DNA of 24,641 nt, from the NCBI GenBank assembly GCA_014885115.2, contig WKLE02000707.1:10001-34641 (forward strand), given 5' to 3'. The number at the start of each line of letters is the position of its first letter. The first letter of the stretch is position 1. This document shows, one piece after another, positions 8,913 to 18,667 of this stretch. The position numbers were made by a program, and so were the translations under genes. Below the pieces are notes generated by a model, which did no database searches, had not been told where the DNA came from, and worked only from the letters and a program-made list of their open reading frames with translations. Source of the DNA: Asterionellopsis glacialis. Its lineage: Eukaryota > Bacillariophyta > Plagiogrammaphyceae > Rhaphoneidales > Asterionellopsidaceae.

Positions 8913-10319
8913 TTAATCACTAGAAGGAAGGTCCACGCCCTTCCAAGGTGGTGACGATACAAATTCAACTTTTTCACCAGTTCTTGGATGTAAAAATTTG
9001 AGCTTTTGAGCATGCAAATAGAGCCTGCTAGAGGTTGCATGGGTGGTCTTCCCTGCCTTCCATTCAACTGGATTATCTCCATACAGGGAATCGCCTTCAA
9101 TTCCAGAACCTACAGCGGCACAATGTATTCGCAATTGATGAGTTCTACCAGTGACAGGCGTCAGCACCAGAATAAGTCCACTCGACGTGGACACATCAGA
9201 TGACTTTTGAATCTTCCACAAAGTCTTACTTGGTTTGCCGTTTCCATTTTTTTGAACTTGCCATTTAAGACGTTCTGTTTGACTAGGTGCAAGTGGCAAA
9301 TCAATAGAGCCTTCTGTTTGTTGCTCTTTTTGCCAAGGAGGCCATCGATGGACTCGTGCCAAATACGTCTTTTCCACCTGATCCCGTTCTCTCCAGGCAC
9401 GGCCTAAAATGGACGCAGCTTCCTGATTCCTCGCAAACACCATGACACCTGATGTTTCACAATCGAGTCGATGTACCACAAAGATAGAATCAACAGATTC
9501 CCCCACTCGTGTACATTTTGACGCCGATGGACTGATGTCCTTATCTGCAAGAAGGCCGTTTGATGCACCATTGTCCCTCTTATTGAATCCCAACAGAACC
9601 AGTTGTCCTAATGCAGATTCTTCATGAGAAGTTGATTCTGGTAGATTTAATAAAGGCCTTTGTCTTTCTTCAATTCGATTATATACTTGATCCGCAATAG
9701 ATGCGAAACACTCAGTAGGCACCATAGATGATTTAATATTTGGATCTTTGTGAAAAATGCGCTGTTGATTTTTTTGACAATATCTTTGAAACAATTTTCG
9801 CTTTCGCGGAATGCATGACAAATTAGGAGTGCATGCTAAGTTGCGTAAGCACATGTCTACTAATAGTTCTTCTCGATTATGATCTGTAATAGGAGGAATT
9901 TGTCTGCTTTCATCTAGCTTTTGTGCAAATGTTTGGATTGCAGCCACCCAAGCTTCTTGAGCTGTTCTACGCTTTGCCGTATTTGCTCTGTTGTAGATAT
10001 CTTCACTCTCGCTACTTTGTTGACAAGAAGATTCATTTCTCAATCGCTTTTTGCCATTCGTATAAATCTGTTTCGAAGAATCATGAATTTCTCCAGCGGC
10101 TGGATTAGCATGACCAGGTACGGAGCGAAGATTGCTCGGTTTATCTATCACAATCACGCTATCATCTGCATACAATACCTTAATTCGAAGATGGGCAGGA
10201 ATGCCCGTTAATGTGGTTCCATGAGAAGCCTGATCGTTGCCTGATAAAGAGCTGTCTGGAGGTAAACTGTCGGCCTTACTATAATTCCTGGTCGTTCCCT
10301 CCTTGCTGGCATTCCTCAT
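8913..10319 (-). CDS. RluA-family RNA pseudouridine synthase
   Basis: A 468-residue single-exon protein runs from ATG at 10319 to TAA at 8913. It should isomerise specific uridines in RNA to pseudouridine. The signature HRLDCETSG (283-291) contains the catalytic Asp286. LYADDSVIVIDKPSNLRSVP (49-68) is the usual first strand and lid. EKTYLARVH (316-324), LTPVTGRTHQLRIHCAAVG (386-404) and GDSLYG (409-414) complete the RluA fold. About 200 residues (75-275), rich in polar and basic residues, separate the KPS motif from HRLD, where bacterial enzymes have only tens. The N-terminus is polar with no strong targeting signal. The gene is divergent from the guanylate kinase gene. RNA target (rRNA, tRNA or mRNA) and compartment cannot be read from the sequence. 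Confidence 0.92.
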   Translation of the reverse strand: MRNASKEGTTRNYSKADSLPPDSSLSGNDQASHGTTLTGIPAHLRIKVLYADDSVIVIDKPSNLRSVPGHANPAAGEIHDSSKQIYTNGKKRLRNESSCQQSSESEDIYNRANTAKRRTAQEAWVAAIQTFAQKLDESRQIPPITDHNREELLVDMCLRNLACTPNLSCIPRKRKLFQRYCQKNQQRIFHKDPNIKSSMVPTECFASIADQVYNRIEERQRPLLNLPESTSHEESALGQLVLLGFNKRDNGASNGLLADKDISPSASKCTRVGESVDSIFVVHRLDCETSGVMVFARNQEAASILGRAWRERDQVEKTYLARVHRWPPWQKEQQTEGSIDLPLAPSQTERLKWQVQKNGNGKPSKTLWKIQKSSDVSTSSGLILVLTPVTGRTHQLRIHCAAVGSGIEGDSLYGDNPVEWKAGKTTHATSSRLYLHAQKLKFLHPRTGEKVEFVSSPPWKGVDLPSSD

Positions 10320-10813
10320 CCTGTTTTTGATGTTTAGTGTACGCGGTATTTCGTGATTCTATTCTTGGTTTGAGCTTGTGAGAAGAAAGGAATGAGGTTG
10401 ATGCGAGCAACGCAAGCAACCAAAATCATTAATGCCCCCCAAAAGATATCATGAAAAGTAGTTAGAAAGAAGTCAACGGAACACAGGGGTATTATGGGTT
10501 TCAAAGGTCAAAATTTCGAATATGCGGGGAATTTCTCTCGTACATTGGTGCATACAGAGAGAGGTACCAGGTAGGCACTACATACTCGTATTATACCACC
10601 GGACAGACAGTCATAGTGGCGAAAAGGCGCGGCGGTGATGAGGAATGATGAGTGAGCCTCAAGCCTGCCAACGGTCAGAGTCATTTCTGCTTCCTGGCAT
10701 TTTGGCTCGAATCGACATTGTTTGCCATCATCCAAGCAACTAACAACCGGCATTCCGATCAAGCATCGGCACTTTTATTATTACCGTACTTCATCGAAAG
10801 CAGTCATAATAAA
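10320..10813. other. Divergent promoter region between pseudouridine synthase and guanylate kinase genes
   Basis: About 490 bp between two ATGs pointing apart. It contains one TACCAGGTA motif at 10565-10573. The guanylate kinase frame remains open upstream to a GTG at 10652, but there is no ATG there, so I treat this as 5' UTR and promoter. Confidence 0.5.
10565..10573. promoter_or_regulatory. TACCAGGTA motif
   Basis: Exact copy of the recurrent intergenic nonamer, 246 bp upstream of one ATG (10319) and 241 bp upstream of the other (10814), almost exactly midway in the divergent promoter. Confidence 0.38.
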
Positions 10814-11500
10814 ATGAAGTTCTGTCCCTTCTCCCTGGCACTTTTTATTGCCTCTGCAGCAGCTTACACCCTATCAATTTCGGAAAAAAAAATTTCTTCA
10901 AGTAATAGTAACATGTCAGAGCAACCCCGTCCCGTTGTAATTTGTGGCCCCTCCGGTGTCGGAAAGGGCACTCTTATCGATATGCTCATGAAGAAATTTG
11001 ATGGTGCCTTTGGATTCAGTGTTTCTCATACCACCCGAAATCCTCGTCCGGGTGAGGAAGATGGAGTGCATTACAACTTTTCTACTGTTGAAGTAATGAA
11101 GAAGGAAATCGACGAGGGAAAATTCATCGAGAGCGCCGAGGTACATGGAAATTATTACGGAACAAGTGTTGCCGCTGTGGAATCTGTACAAAAATCCGGA
11201 AAGATCTGCGTCCTTGATATAGATGTGCAAGGTGCACAATCTGTCAAAAAGAGCAGTCTAGATCCGATCTACATTTTTATTTCTCCTCCCTCTAGGGAAG
11301 AATTGGAAAAGCGCCTTCGTGGTCGAGGCACAGAATCTGAGGAGTCCATCAAGAAGCGCCTCGGTGCTGCATCCAAAGAACTTGAATATGGAGAACAAGA
11401 AGGAAACTTCGACCGCATCTTTGTCAATGATGATTTACAAAAAACATTCGATGAGATCTGTGCTTCATTCAAAGAATGGTATCCTCATTTGAAGGAATAG
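10814..11500 (+). CDS. GMK: Guanylate kinase, probable long (signal-peptide) and short forms
   Basis: ATP:GMP phosphotransferase, making GDP for nucleotide pools. The ATG at 10814 gives 228 residues. The kinase core begins near residue 38 with the P-loop GPSGVGKGT (45-53), then the GMP-binding stretch [17 protein letters not shown] (71-87), the [13 protein letters not shown] segment, the LDIDVQGA strand, the lid [17 protein letters not shown] and FDRIFVNDD. Core length (about 190) is typical. Residues 1-20 ([20 protein letters not shown]) form a hydrophobic signal peptide, and ASAAAY loosely resembles the diatom plastid ASAFAP motif. A second ATG at 10913 (Met34), just before the kinase fold, would make a cytosolic enzyme. 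The frame upstream of 10814 has no ATG. Kinase identity is secure; targeting is inferred. Confidence 0.95.
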   Translation: MKFCPFSLALFIASAAAYTLSISEKKISSSNSNMSEQPRPVVICGPSGVGKGTLIDMLMKKFDGAFGFSVSHTTRNPRPGEEDGVHYNFSTVEVMKKEIDEGKFIESAEVHGNYYGTSVAAVESVQKSGKICVLDIDVQGAQSVKKSSLDPIYIFISPPSREELEKRLRGRGTESEESIKKRLGAASKELEYGEQEGNFDRIFVNDDLQKTFDEICASFKEWYPHLKE

Positions 11501-12129
11501 ACAACTGCTACTGCAATATTATATTAGTGGTGCAATCAACTCTTTTTATATTTACAAACTCAAGATAAAGATAATACAGCTAATATCTCTAGATTCCAAT
11601 CTTTACACAACCATATGTTTACACCAGGTTTATTTATCGGCTTTTAGTAAAAGTTGAAAGAAGTTTTGTTCTCTTTTCAACACATTGTTTCTTTTCACAA
11701 CTTTTTCCAATTTCTTACCATTTATTATATGCTCAATTATAAAATGTAAAACTTTTACTAGATATCAATCTTGCTACAACGCGATTGAAGTTGGTTTTCG
11801 TCCTCTTCCATTATTTTCATTCCGAGACCAACGTGAGAAAATGTTGGGGAGATTGAGATCTTATCACTCCCCATAGTTATTCATAATTTTGACTAATTGG
11901 ATTTAAGTGTCACACGATTGAGAGAAAAATAGACTAGGATTCGCGGATCTCCACAGATACAGGTACTACCTTGCTTCAAGGATTTTAAATATTTAAGATT
12001 ACAAAAATGGTACCATTCTTTCTTTTTATCCCTTTTTTTGAATCAAGGTATAATACCTACAATATAAATACAATTTGTGATTCAGACAGTAACGTGCACA
12101 ATAAGTGTATAGAAGACAGAAAGTGATCT
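11501..12129. other. Convergent intergenic region
   Basis: AT-rich DNA between the guanylate kinase stop and the end of the secreted VHL-like gene. A 63-codon plus frame at 11685 has no recognisable features. Nothing else was seen. Confidence 0.5.
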
Positions 12130-13861
12130 TTACGAGACAAATGTATAACAGATTTTCGGTGAAGTGGGACTCTTGCCAACAAGAACAGTTTCATGAGTAC
12201 TTTCATTGACAGCTTCCAATTGTCTCGTACTATTGAAGATATAGGGAAATTGATCTGGTACGATTGGATCTGAAAGTTCGGCTTGAATTGGTTCACCACT
12301 GTCTCGAATCAATTCGATTTGTTTCTTTCCTTCGGGACAGTCCCCAATGATATCATGGTCAATACTAATTTCCTGAACAATGGCATTGTTATGACGCATC
12401 CTTGCTACAAATCTATGAGAATTATATGTTTCATGACTCTTGATGGGTGACGACCAATCCTCCAAATAATTAGTAGAATTATAGTCAGTTCCAAGATGCA
12501 TAGTGAATCGCTCGCATTGTGGTGGAGAAGTTGCGGTGTCATAAATGCAAGGAGTAGTTTCCGCTGTTGAACCCGTGGCAAAGAATACGTCGACGGCGCA
12601 TTCTATGAATAAGTAATAACAGTGAGACAAAAAGAAACTCAAATGAGAAGATTGTAGCAGGTAATAGTAAATAGTAGTAAGATGCCAACCCCTTTATTTC
12701 TAAAGAGACATGCGCTTACCAACTTTGTTGATGAAAGTCTGGTGGACAGATGAGACGAAGGAACACAACATATTATGAGAAAATAATTAAAACAAGTACT
12801 CGTAGCAAGAATTTAAAAAGCGTAATTTAGAGGGAAGGCGTCACTGACCTTGTGAACCCAGTTGCAATCTGGTTCTGCATCGAAAGCGGGTTCTTTGGGC
12901 TCTGGTTTTTCAACCGGTGGTTTTTTTGGTTCTCCCTTGTTCATGGATTTGTGGCCACTGGCAGTCTTTGGTACTCTGTGTTCGTCGGGTTTCACTTTGG
13001 CTTGAGGTGCACCTCCCGTCGTCTTGACTTTCCTTGGTGTAGATGAGTCGGGCGGTGTCGGTGCTCCCTTTGGCTTCTTATTGGTACCGGTAGAAGCTGG
13101 TTTCTTTTTGGGTTCCTTATGGGCAGGGTTCTTGTCGATTAAATCTTGTGGGCATGGTGCATTCAACTCATTGCGAACATAAATCAAACCAGCTCTATGC
13201 TTCAATAAAATCCTCCCAGACGATGGAACTCCACCTTCATCCTTCAATTCACGAGCATAAAAGGTATGACCCTGATAGGCTTCCACGACAGCAAAGCGAC
13301 CAGGAGGGAGAATTGCACCAAAGGGCCAATTGTCTCCATCTTGTTCAGGTGGACTTGTCTTTGCATCTCGTGCACTTACCTCTATACCTTCATGATTCAA
13401 CCACGATAAGACTGCTGCTGTACTTGCCTCGTTATGAACTACCCATCTTGTTCGATGTCCTACAGCACTGTGTACCCTTTGTTCTATGAATTCGCCAGTT
13501 GCTCTTTCATCTACTGACTCCATAGGGCAGTGCCATGTTTTTTCTTCCGGGACACGAGATAATACATCTATTGTGAATAAATCCCAAATTCTACGTTCCG
13601 CTTGACGACGTGAGATATCATTTTGTTCGATGCGATGGCAGCTCTCTTTTCGATGTTCCCTGGCTGTACCAAAAACAATTCGCACATACGGGAATCAACG
13701 AAGAAAAAGGGTAAGATATCACCATACCATACTGTACACAGAGAAGAACAACTTGAACGCTTTCTACGAGACTTACGCTTTTTTGAAGCAAAACATCCCG
13801 GTTTCCATTGAAAATCTGCCCGAACCAAAGTAAAGAGAGCAATTGATGAGAGCAACTTCAT
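12130..13861 (-). CDS. Secreted protein with VHL-like beta domain and a second degenerate copy (four exons)
   Basis: I infer exons 13861-13777, 13663-12849, 12738-12720 and 12602-12130. Introns (113, 110, 117 nt) start GTAAGT, GTCAGT and GTAAGC and end in AG; phases agree, giving 463 residues. Residues 1-15 (MKLLSSIALFTLVRA) are a signal peptide. Residues about 100-193 resemble the beta domain of the von Hippel-Lindau protein: VLSWLNHEGIE (113-123) against VHL's VLPVWLNFDGEP, then LPPG (147-150) and AYQGHTF (157-163) against SYRGHLW. W116, Y158 and H161 match pocket positions W88, Y112 and H115 of VHL; S111 becomes Ala and W117 Phe. A Lys/Pro linker (about 205-290) leads to a Cys-containing C-terminal module where TYNSHRFVAR (365-374) echoes AYQGHTFYAR. 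Three N-glycosylation sequons are present there. It may bind hydroxyproline-containing secreted proteins. No VHL alpha (elongin-binding) helix is evident. Confidence 0.78.
12720..12738 (-). other. 19-nt microexon of the VHL-like secreted protein gene
   Basis: ACTTTCATCAACAAAGTTG sits between an AG acceptor (TCCACCAG) and a GTAAGC donor. It encodes TFINKV plus the first base of a Glu codon, and joins exon 2 (phase 0) to exon 4 in frame. Without it the downstream exon would be out of frame with exon 2. Confidence 0.65.
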
Positions 13862-14295
13862 CGTATCTCGTATGCTATTTTCAAGCTATCTTCGATGGTG
13901 TGCAGCTCTCTAGTAGAAGTGCTCCCACCCGATTGAAGAAGATAATCTCAATAAATAATGAAAATCAACAAGTGAAATATTCGCAGGTGAAATGAGGGGC
14001 AACCTTAGATATAATATTATATTATGCCCCTTCGTTTTTCTGTGAAGACGCATGCAGGTCTGTTGATTTTAGAATCCACTCGGTGCTCTATCGGTTATAC
14101 AGTAGTTGACACCTTTGGTAGTTACATTTTCAAATTAACCTTGGCAGTAACCCATAATTGAATAAACTCATTAAGTGATATATCAAATAATTCATATATA
14201 TAGAGGTCGTGAAAATAAAAGAGTTAATTGATGACGTATGTTTATAAGCAACAAGCAAGGTTTCAAAGTTTGAAATTGCCCATTTGAGAACTACA

Positions 14296-14490
14296 NNNNN
14301 NNNNNNNNNNNNNNNNNNNNNNNNNNNNNNNNNNNNNNNNNNNNNNNNNNNNNNNNNNNNNNNNNNNNNNNNNNNNNNNNNNNNNNNNNNNNNNNNNNNN
14401 NNNNNNNNNNNNNNNNNNNNNNNNNNNNNNNNNNNNNNNNNNNNNNNNNNNNNNNNNNNNNNNNNNNNNNNNNNNNNNNNNNNNNNNNNN
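14296..14490. other. Assembly gap (195 N)
   Basis: A continuous run of undetermined bases. Any translation across it is meaningless. Confidence 1.
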
Positions 14491-14507
14491 CTTTCCTACC
14501 AATTTCT

Positions 14508-14530
14508 GACCAGCAATAAAATTGCTGGTC
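14508..14530. repeat. Perfect 10-bp inverted repeat with 3-nt loop
   Basis: GACCAGCAAT (14508-14517), AAA, ATTGCTGGTC (14521-14530). The arms are exact reverse complements. It lies 18 bp from the assembly gap, so it may belong to a structure that hindered assembly. No gene is attached to it. Confidence 0.8.
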
Positions 14531-14990
14531 CAATTTACTTGGGATATTGGTCAAGACCTAAATTCTTTTCCTAATAATGTAATTTTGCCATGTCACAGAC
14601 AAGCCTAAATTGAATTCAAAATATGTTTTCACGCAAAGTCAAATAAATGACGATCACATTTAATTAAGTCCCCGAATTAGCTACTAACATTCAATCCTCA
14701 CGAGAACATCATGATAGTTGTCCCTGTAAAACAAGAATGTTGGAAAGGGTCGATGGCACGGTGCATAAAAAAAACAATTATATTTAACAGTGGACGTCCA
14801 CCTGATAAGTTCCATTTACCCTCTACCAAGAAATTTTCTCTTATTTTTGATGGTGCAATCAACCTCTGTATTTCAATAGAAGAGATTACCGATTGAATTG
14901 ATGTTGTCAGTTTTTGATTCTTCCACCGTCACTCATCTCGGTAATATTTTGTTCTTCTTCCGCCACTCTCGAGAATTAGATGGATGCATA

Positions 14991-16007
14991 TCATAATCGA
15001 GACGACAGTGCAGCACCATCTAGTTTTCTGTTTTGATGCAAACAATGCTCTATGAATGTTTCGACTGCTAATATGTATTCATCTTTATGTTTGACCAAAT
15101 GTCTAACATGAGGTGATGAATCCCATGTTCGACGCCAAATCATATCTCTTCCCAAAACATCTTGTCTATGAGATATCAATTCATCCAACACATCGAAAGG
15201 GGCAATTGGGTCATCTTTGCTATTAAGGTAAAGTTGTGGTACTCCCATGGACTCATGCTTCATATCGGACCACCATTGTGCTTGTCTTTCATGTTGATGT
15301 TGATAAAATTTTGTGGCACCCCCAGCGTACAATTTTTGTACTTGAAATCTTGCCCGATCCCCAAAAGAGCAATACGTCATGGCTTCCTCCAATTTACTCA
15401 AAGGACAAGGACATGAATCAAACACAACACCGACTAATTTTTGTTTCAGACGAGAGATCCTATTGTTTTCCTCCTCCGTACCTGTTGTACTTTGTTTGTT
15501 CTCCTTATTATGAAACGAGCCAACAGTTTTATTACTTGATATCATCAATATGTTACGTATTTGTTCCCAAAGGAAACAACCACCATTGGAAAATGAATGC
15601 ACTAGAAATATAGAGCATTTACTTGCTTCAATTTGTCGAAGGGTTGCACATGCCAAATCTTGCATACTTGATATGGAATGCTCTTGATGCTGTTGTTGCG
15701 TTGTTGTTGTTGTTGTTGTTTTGGACCATAATGGTGAAGACATAATATTGGTATAAAGTTTATGAGGGTCGTTTACGGCCATTTGAGTACCAGTGTTGAC
15801 TATCAATGATGGTGAAGCAATTCGTGTGACAACTTGAAACCCCATTTTCTCATACAGACGTTCATACCGTCTTAAATGAGGTTTCTCGCTCCCTAACCAT
15901 CCTGCCAAAATAACGGTAGGTCGACCTTCTATCCAATGTGGTGGGCGCTTTGCTTGTTGTTGAAGTATTTTGGAGGCGATACCTGTAGTAACTGAAGTCG
16001 CCGACAT
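14991..16007 (-). CDS. TMEM53/DUF829-family alpha/beta-hydrolase-like protein
   Basis: A 338-residue single-exon protein runs from ATG at 16007 to TGA at 14991. PTVILAGWLGSEKPHLRRYE (30-49) is the family's opening strand and loop, followed by LYEKMGFQVV. LVHSFSNGG (135-143) is the nucleophile elbow, with S140 the likely Ser. LVGVVFDSCPCP (191-202) is the next strand, YLNSKDDPIAP (260-270) supplies the acidic residue (D265 or D266), and SSPHVRHLVKHKDEYILAV (297-315) supplies the His (H300 or H303). A Thr/Gln-rich insert (97-107) and a polar insert (about 157-187) lengthen it relative to simple family members. No clear transmembrane helix or signal peptide is evident. Human TMEM53 is a nuclear-envelope protein, but catalytic activity of this family is not well established, so I name no substrate. 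Confidence 0.88.
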   Translation of the reverse strand: MSATSVTTGIASKILQQQAKRPPHWIEGRPTVILAGWLGSEKPHLRRYERLYEKMGFQVVTRIASPSLIVNTGTQMAVNDPHKLYTNIMSSPLWSKTTTTTTTQQQHQEHSISSMQDLACATLRQIEASKCSIFLVHSFSNGGCFLWEQIRNILMISSNKTVGSFHNKENKQSTTGTEEENNRISRLKQKLVGVVFDSCPCPLSKLEEAMTYCSFGDRARFQVQKLYAGGATKFYQHQHERQAQWWSDMKHESMGVPQLYLNSKDDPIAPFDVLDELISHRQDVLGRDMIWRRTWDSSPHVRHLVKHKDEYILAVETFIEHCLHQNRKLDGAALSSRL

Positions 16008-16502
16008 GGTAAATTGATCGTTGTCGGTGCGTTGTTATACTTCATGATCGTGTGAGCGTTGTGCCTATTCTTGGGTTCTCATTCATTATTTTTTGGTCCC
16101 AGTATTCGAAAGAATTTTTAAAATCATTAGAGATGAGGATTTCTTTTTGAGAATGGGGTCGCGCAAGCGCAAGAACCAGAGTCCTCTCTACTACAAGTAG
16201 AGACTAGGAAAAAAATTACACAAAGAAACGCATCATTTGGACAATCATAATTTTTTTTAGACTAAAAAATAGAGAGACTATGCGTTAGTATACTTCCCCC
16301 GTTCCCTACAAACATATAGTTTACATGACCATGCTCGGCCTTCTTGCCATGTTCTGTAGGTAGGGCTACATACCCTGACCCAAACGAATGAAACCTGAAA
16401 ACCACTAAGTCACAATGCACCATCTCTCAACCAACAAACCTGATGTTTCTTGCTTCTTTTCTTCCTAAAGGTAAGTACAACATGCGTACTGTATGTATCT
16501 AT
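16008..16502. other. Intergenic region upstream of the TMEM53-type gene
   Basis: Promoter of the minus-strand TMEM53-type gene and 3' flank of the minus-strand NDC80 gene. It contains the hairpin at 16185-16203. No coding region was seen. Confidence 0.5.
16185..16203. promoter_or_regulatory. Perfect 8-bp hairpin 178-196 bp upstream of an ATG
   Basis: TCTCTACT, ACA, AGTAGAGA: exact complementary arms around a 3-nt loop, upstream of the ATG at 16007. The arm sequence matches the CTCTACTAGAG-like elements near other gene starts. Function is inferred only. Confidence 0.38.
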
Positions 16503-18667
16503 TTATTCTTCCTCTACATGTAAGGAAGATGGTAATGTCACGTTACCAAGAGATCCATGTTTATTACTCAAATAAGTTTCCAATTCGACAAGTTTTTCTT
16601 TTTGATGTTGAAAGTGATCTTGTACAAACATTAGAGTTGTTTTAATTTCATCACGCACGGCATTCTTGCGTACGATATTATCTTCCAAATGTTTTACTTG
16701 TAAAGCTTCAAGTTGAATACATTGTCTTTGATACCGAGCAATGGCTTCCTCAAGTGCTACAGGATCGCGTAGTGATGCTATTTTAGTCTCCGCAGCCTCA
16801 ACTTCTCGTAATCGCACTGCCAAGGCGCCATCTTGTTCCGTCTTTTCTGTTGTATATGATTCAGTTACCTTGCTTTGTTTGGCTTCCATAATGGAGAGGC
16901 TATCCAAAGCTTCTGTGACGGCAGCTTCGGATGATTCAACTTGATCTAACAATTCTTGATGTTGTCGTTTAGCAGCATGAGTGTAGTTATCATATTGCAC
17001 CTTGCACTGTTGAATAGCCGGCATAACCGCTCCATGAAGATCAATACCAAGTAACAAACGTTGATCCCGTTCGTTTATATGATTTTTGTTTAGTTCCATT
17101 TTGAGTTTCAAATCTTGGATTGGTAAATTAGCAACCTTGGCATTGTATTCGGCAACCACCAATTCAAGTTCTTCCATGATACGCGTCAATTCAAGGTCGG
17201 AATCAAATAAGTCTTTAGCATACGTTTGTTTCAGTTCTACAGATTGTTCTATAGCTTTTTCAAGACGATTTTGTTCTGTTTGCATCCTTCGGACGTCTTC
17301 GACAGAGAACTCTTGAGATTGAACTTGATTCTGAAGTTGTTCAACACGTGATGTGATGGTTTCAAGTCGATTACTGATTTCTTCGAGTTCAGCAGTATTC
17401 TTTTTGACCTTTTTATCAAGTGCATCCTTGTGATCATCCATCTGACGGACAAGATCATGAAATTGTTCTAAATCAGCCGCATATTCCTCGCGCTTTTTCT
17501 CCAGGGATGGTAGGCTATTGTGTTCAAGACGGAGATGGAGGGGGTAGAAAGAGATGATAAGGGTGGGTACAGCATGTACGTACATGGTTAGCGACAAAAT
17601 AAATCAAATCAAATCAAATGAAAAGGTATTCATTCCATAGCAGCATTACATCTGCGCTGTACATACGATAAATTTCATACTTTCTTCCATACTTACTCCT
17701 CTGATTGTGAATTCAAACTATTCATACGTTCTACGATTTGTCCATTGAGATCTGTGACACGTTCAATCTCTTTTTCAATAATCATATTATCATTCTCAAA
17801 CATATCCACAAGTCCTTCTTCAAGAACTTCCGATGTAGCATTGTCACCATTTAGAAAGGCTGTGTAGGCACCTGCCAAGTACACAAAGAATGCCTTATCA
17901 GTCTTTTGTTCTAAATCTTCCAATGATTCAAAAGTTGCATCTTCTGGTGGTGGTATGTCGGCTTCAAGTGGTTCATCCTCAGTCGACTGTAAAAGTTCCA
18001 TCAGCCATGTGAGGGCTGCCAATAGTGCTGGCCATGTATGAGGTGATCCGGCGGCTACTAGGGCTGTTTTGGATATAGGAAATGGATAACCCACTGCCTT
18101 AAAATGCATGGCCACCTCATCTTCAAATTTCATGGTACCTGTATGAAAAGTAGGGTCGACACGTCGTAATAAAAAGGTCACAATGTTGGCAAAGTCTTTG
18201 CCTGATGGACGTGCAAGTGTCTTATGTGATACTGGGTGTTCATATCCTGCCGTTACCAAATAATGAAGTAATTTTTTCATGCACGAATTTTGATATGCCT
18301 TATCCGCAATAGGACGTGGATCCGCCTTATGAGCTGGTTGTGGTGGTGGTACAAACGATTGTCGACGATCTAAGGATTTGCCCCTGCTGCTGCTATTTGG
18401 AGTTCTTCCACCCATGGACTTTCGTGCAGATGACCGTGCAGAAGGAGTAGTACCGCTACGAGGGGGACTTGGTGAACGTGAAAGATGAGAGGGTGTTGTA
18501 CTCCCACCTGACATACGTGGAAGCATTGATTTCCGTCCTCTTGTACTCTTCTTCATTTGCTTGCTAGAAGCAACACCACTACCACCAACCATATCATCGT
18601 TCCCCCCTATCCCCGACAACCGACTACTCGAATTCACCGGACCGAGTGTTGTACGACGGGACGGCAT
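16503..18667 (-). CDS. NDC80: NDC80/HEC1 kinetochore protein (two exons)
   Basis: Outer-kinetochore subunit that binds microtubules within the NDC80 complex (with NUF2, SPC24, SPC25). Exon 1 is 18667-17697 and exon 2 is 17514-16503; the 182-nt intron starts GTAAGT and ends ACAATAG, phase 2, giving 660 residues, close to the human 642. Residues 1-115 are a basic, Ser/Thr-rich disordered tail with R/K-x-S/T sites of the kind Aurora B phosphorylates. The calponin-homology domain is about 117-228: DPRPIADKAY, VSHKTLARPSGKDFANIVTF, FEDEVAMHFKAVGYPFPISK and GSPHTWPALLAALTWL align closely with human HEC1. The remainder from about 290 is coiled coil (for example QSQEFSVEDVRRMQTEQNRL). An ATCAA-type short repeat lies in the intron. 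The gene is divergent from the RWD gene. Confidence 0.95.

Larger units (their letters stand above)
13862..14990. other. Intergenic region containing an assembly gap
   Basis: This is the promoter of the VHL-like gene (CTCTCTAGTAGA at 13907-13917 region), then AT-rich DNA, the N run, a hairpin at 14508-14530 and the 3' flank of the TMEM53-type gene. A 61-codon ATG frame at 14711-14896 shows no recognisable domain and is not called. Sequence missing in the gap could hide a small gene. Confidence 0.5.

Noticed and set aside
13568..13861. 97-codon minus frame as a separate small gene
   Set aside because: Its first 28 codons are exon 1 of the VHL-like gene; the rest reads through a GTAAGT donor into intron sequence.
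14711..14896. 61-codon ATG frame right of the gap
   Set aside because: Ordinary length for chance in AT-rich DNA, with no recognisable motif; could be revisited when the gap is closed.
16503..17597. Coiled-coil frame as an independent gene starting at MSLTMY
   Set aside because: The N-terminal residues derive from intron sequence before the ACAATAG acceptor; splicing joins it in frame to the NDC80 calponin-homology exon.
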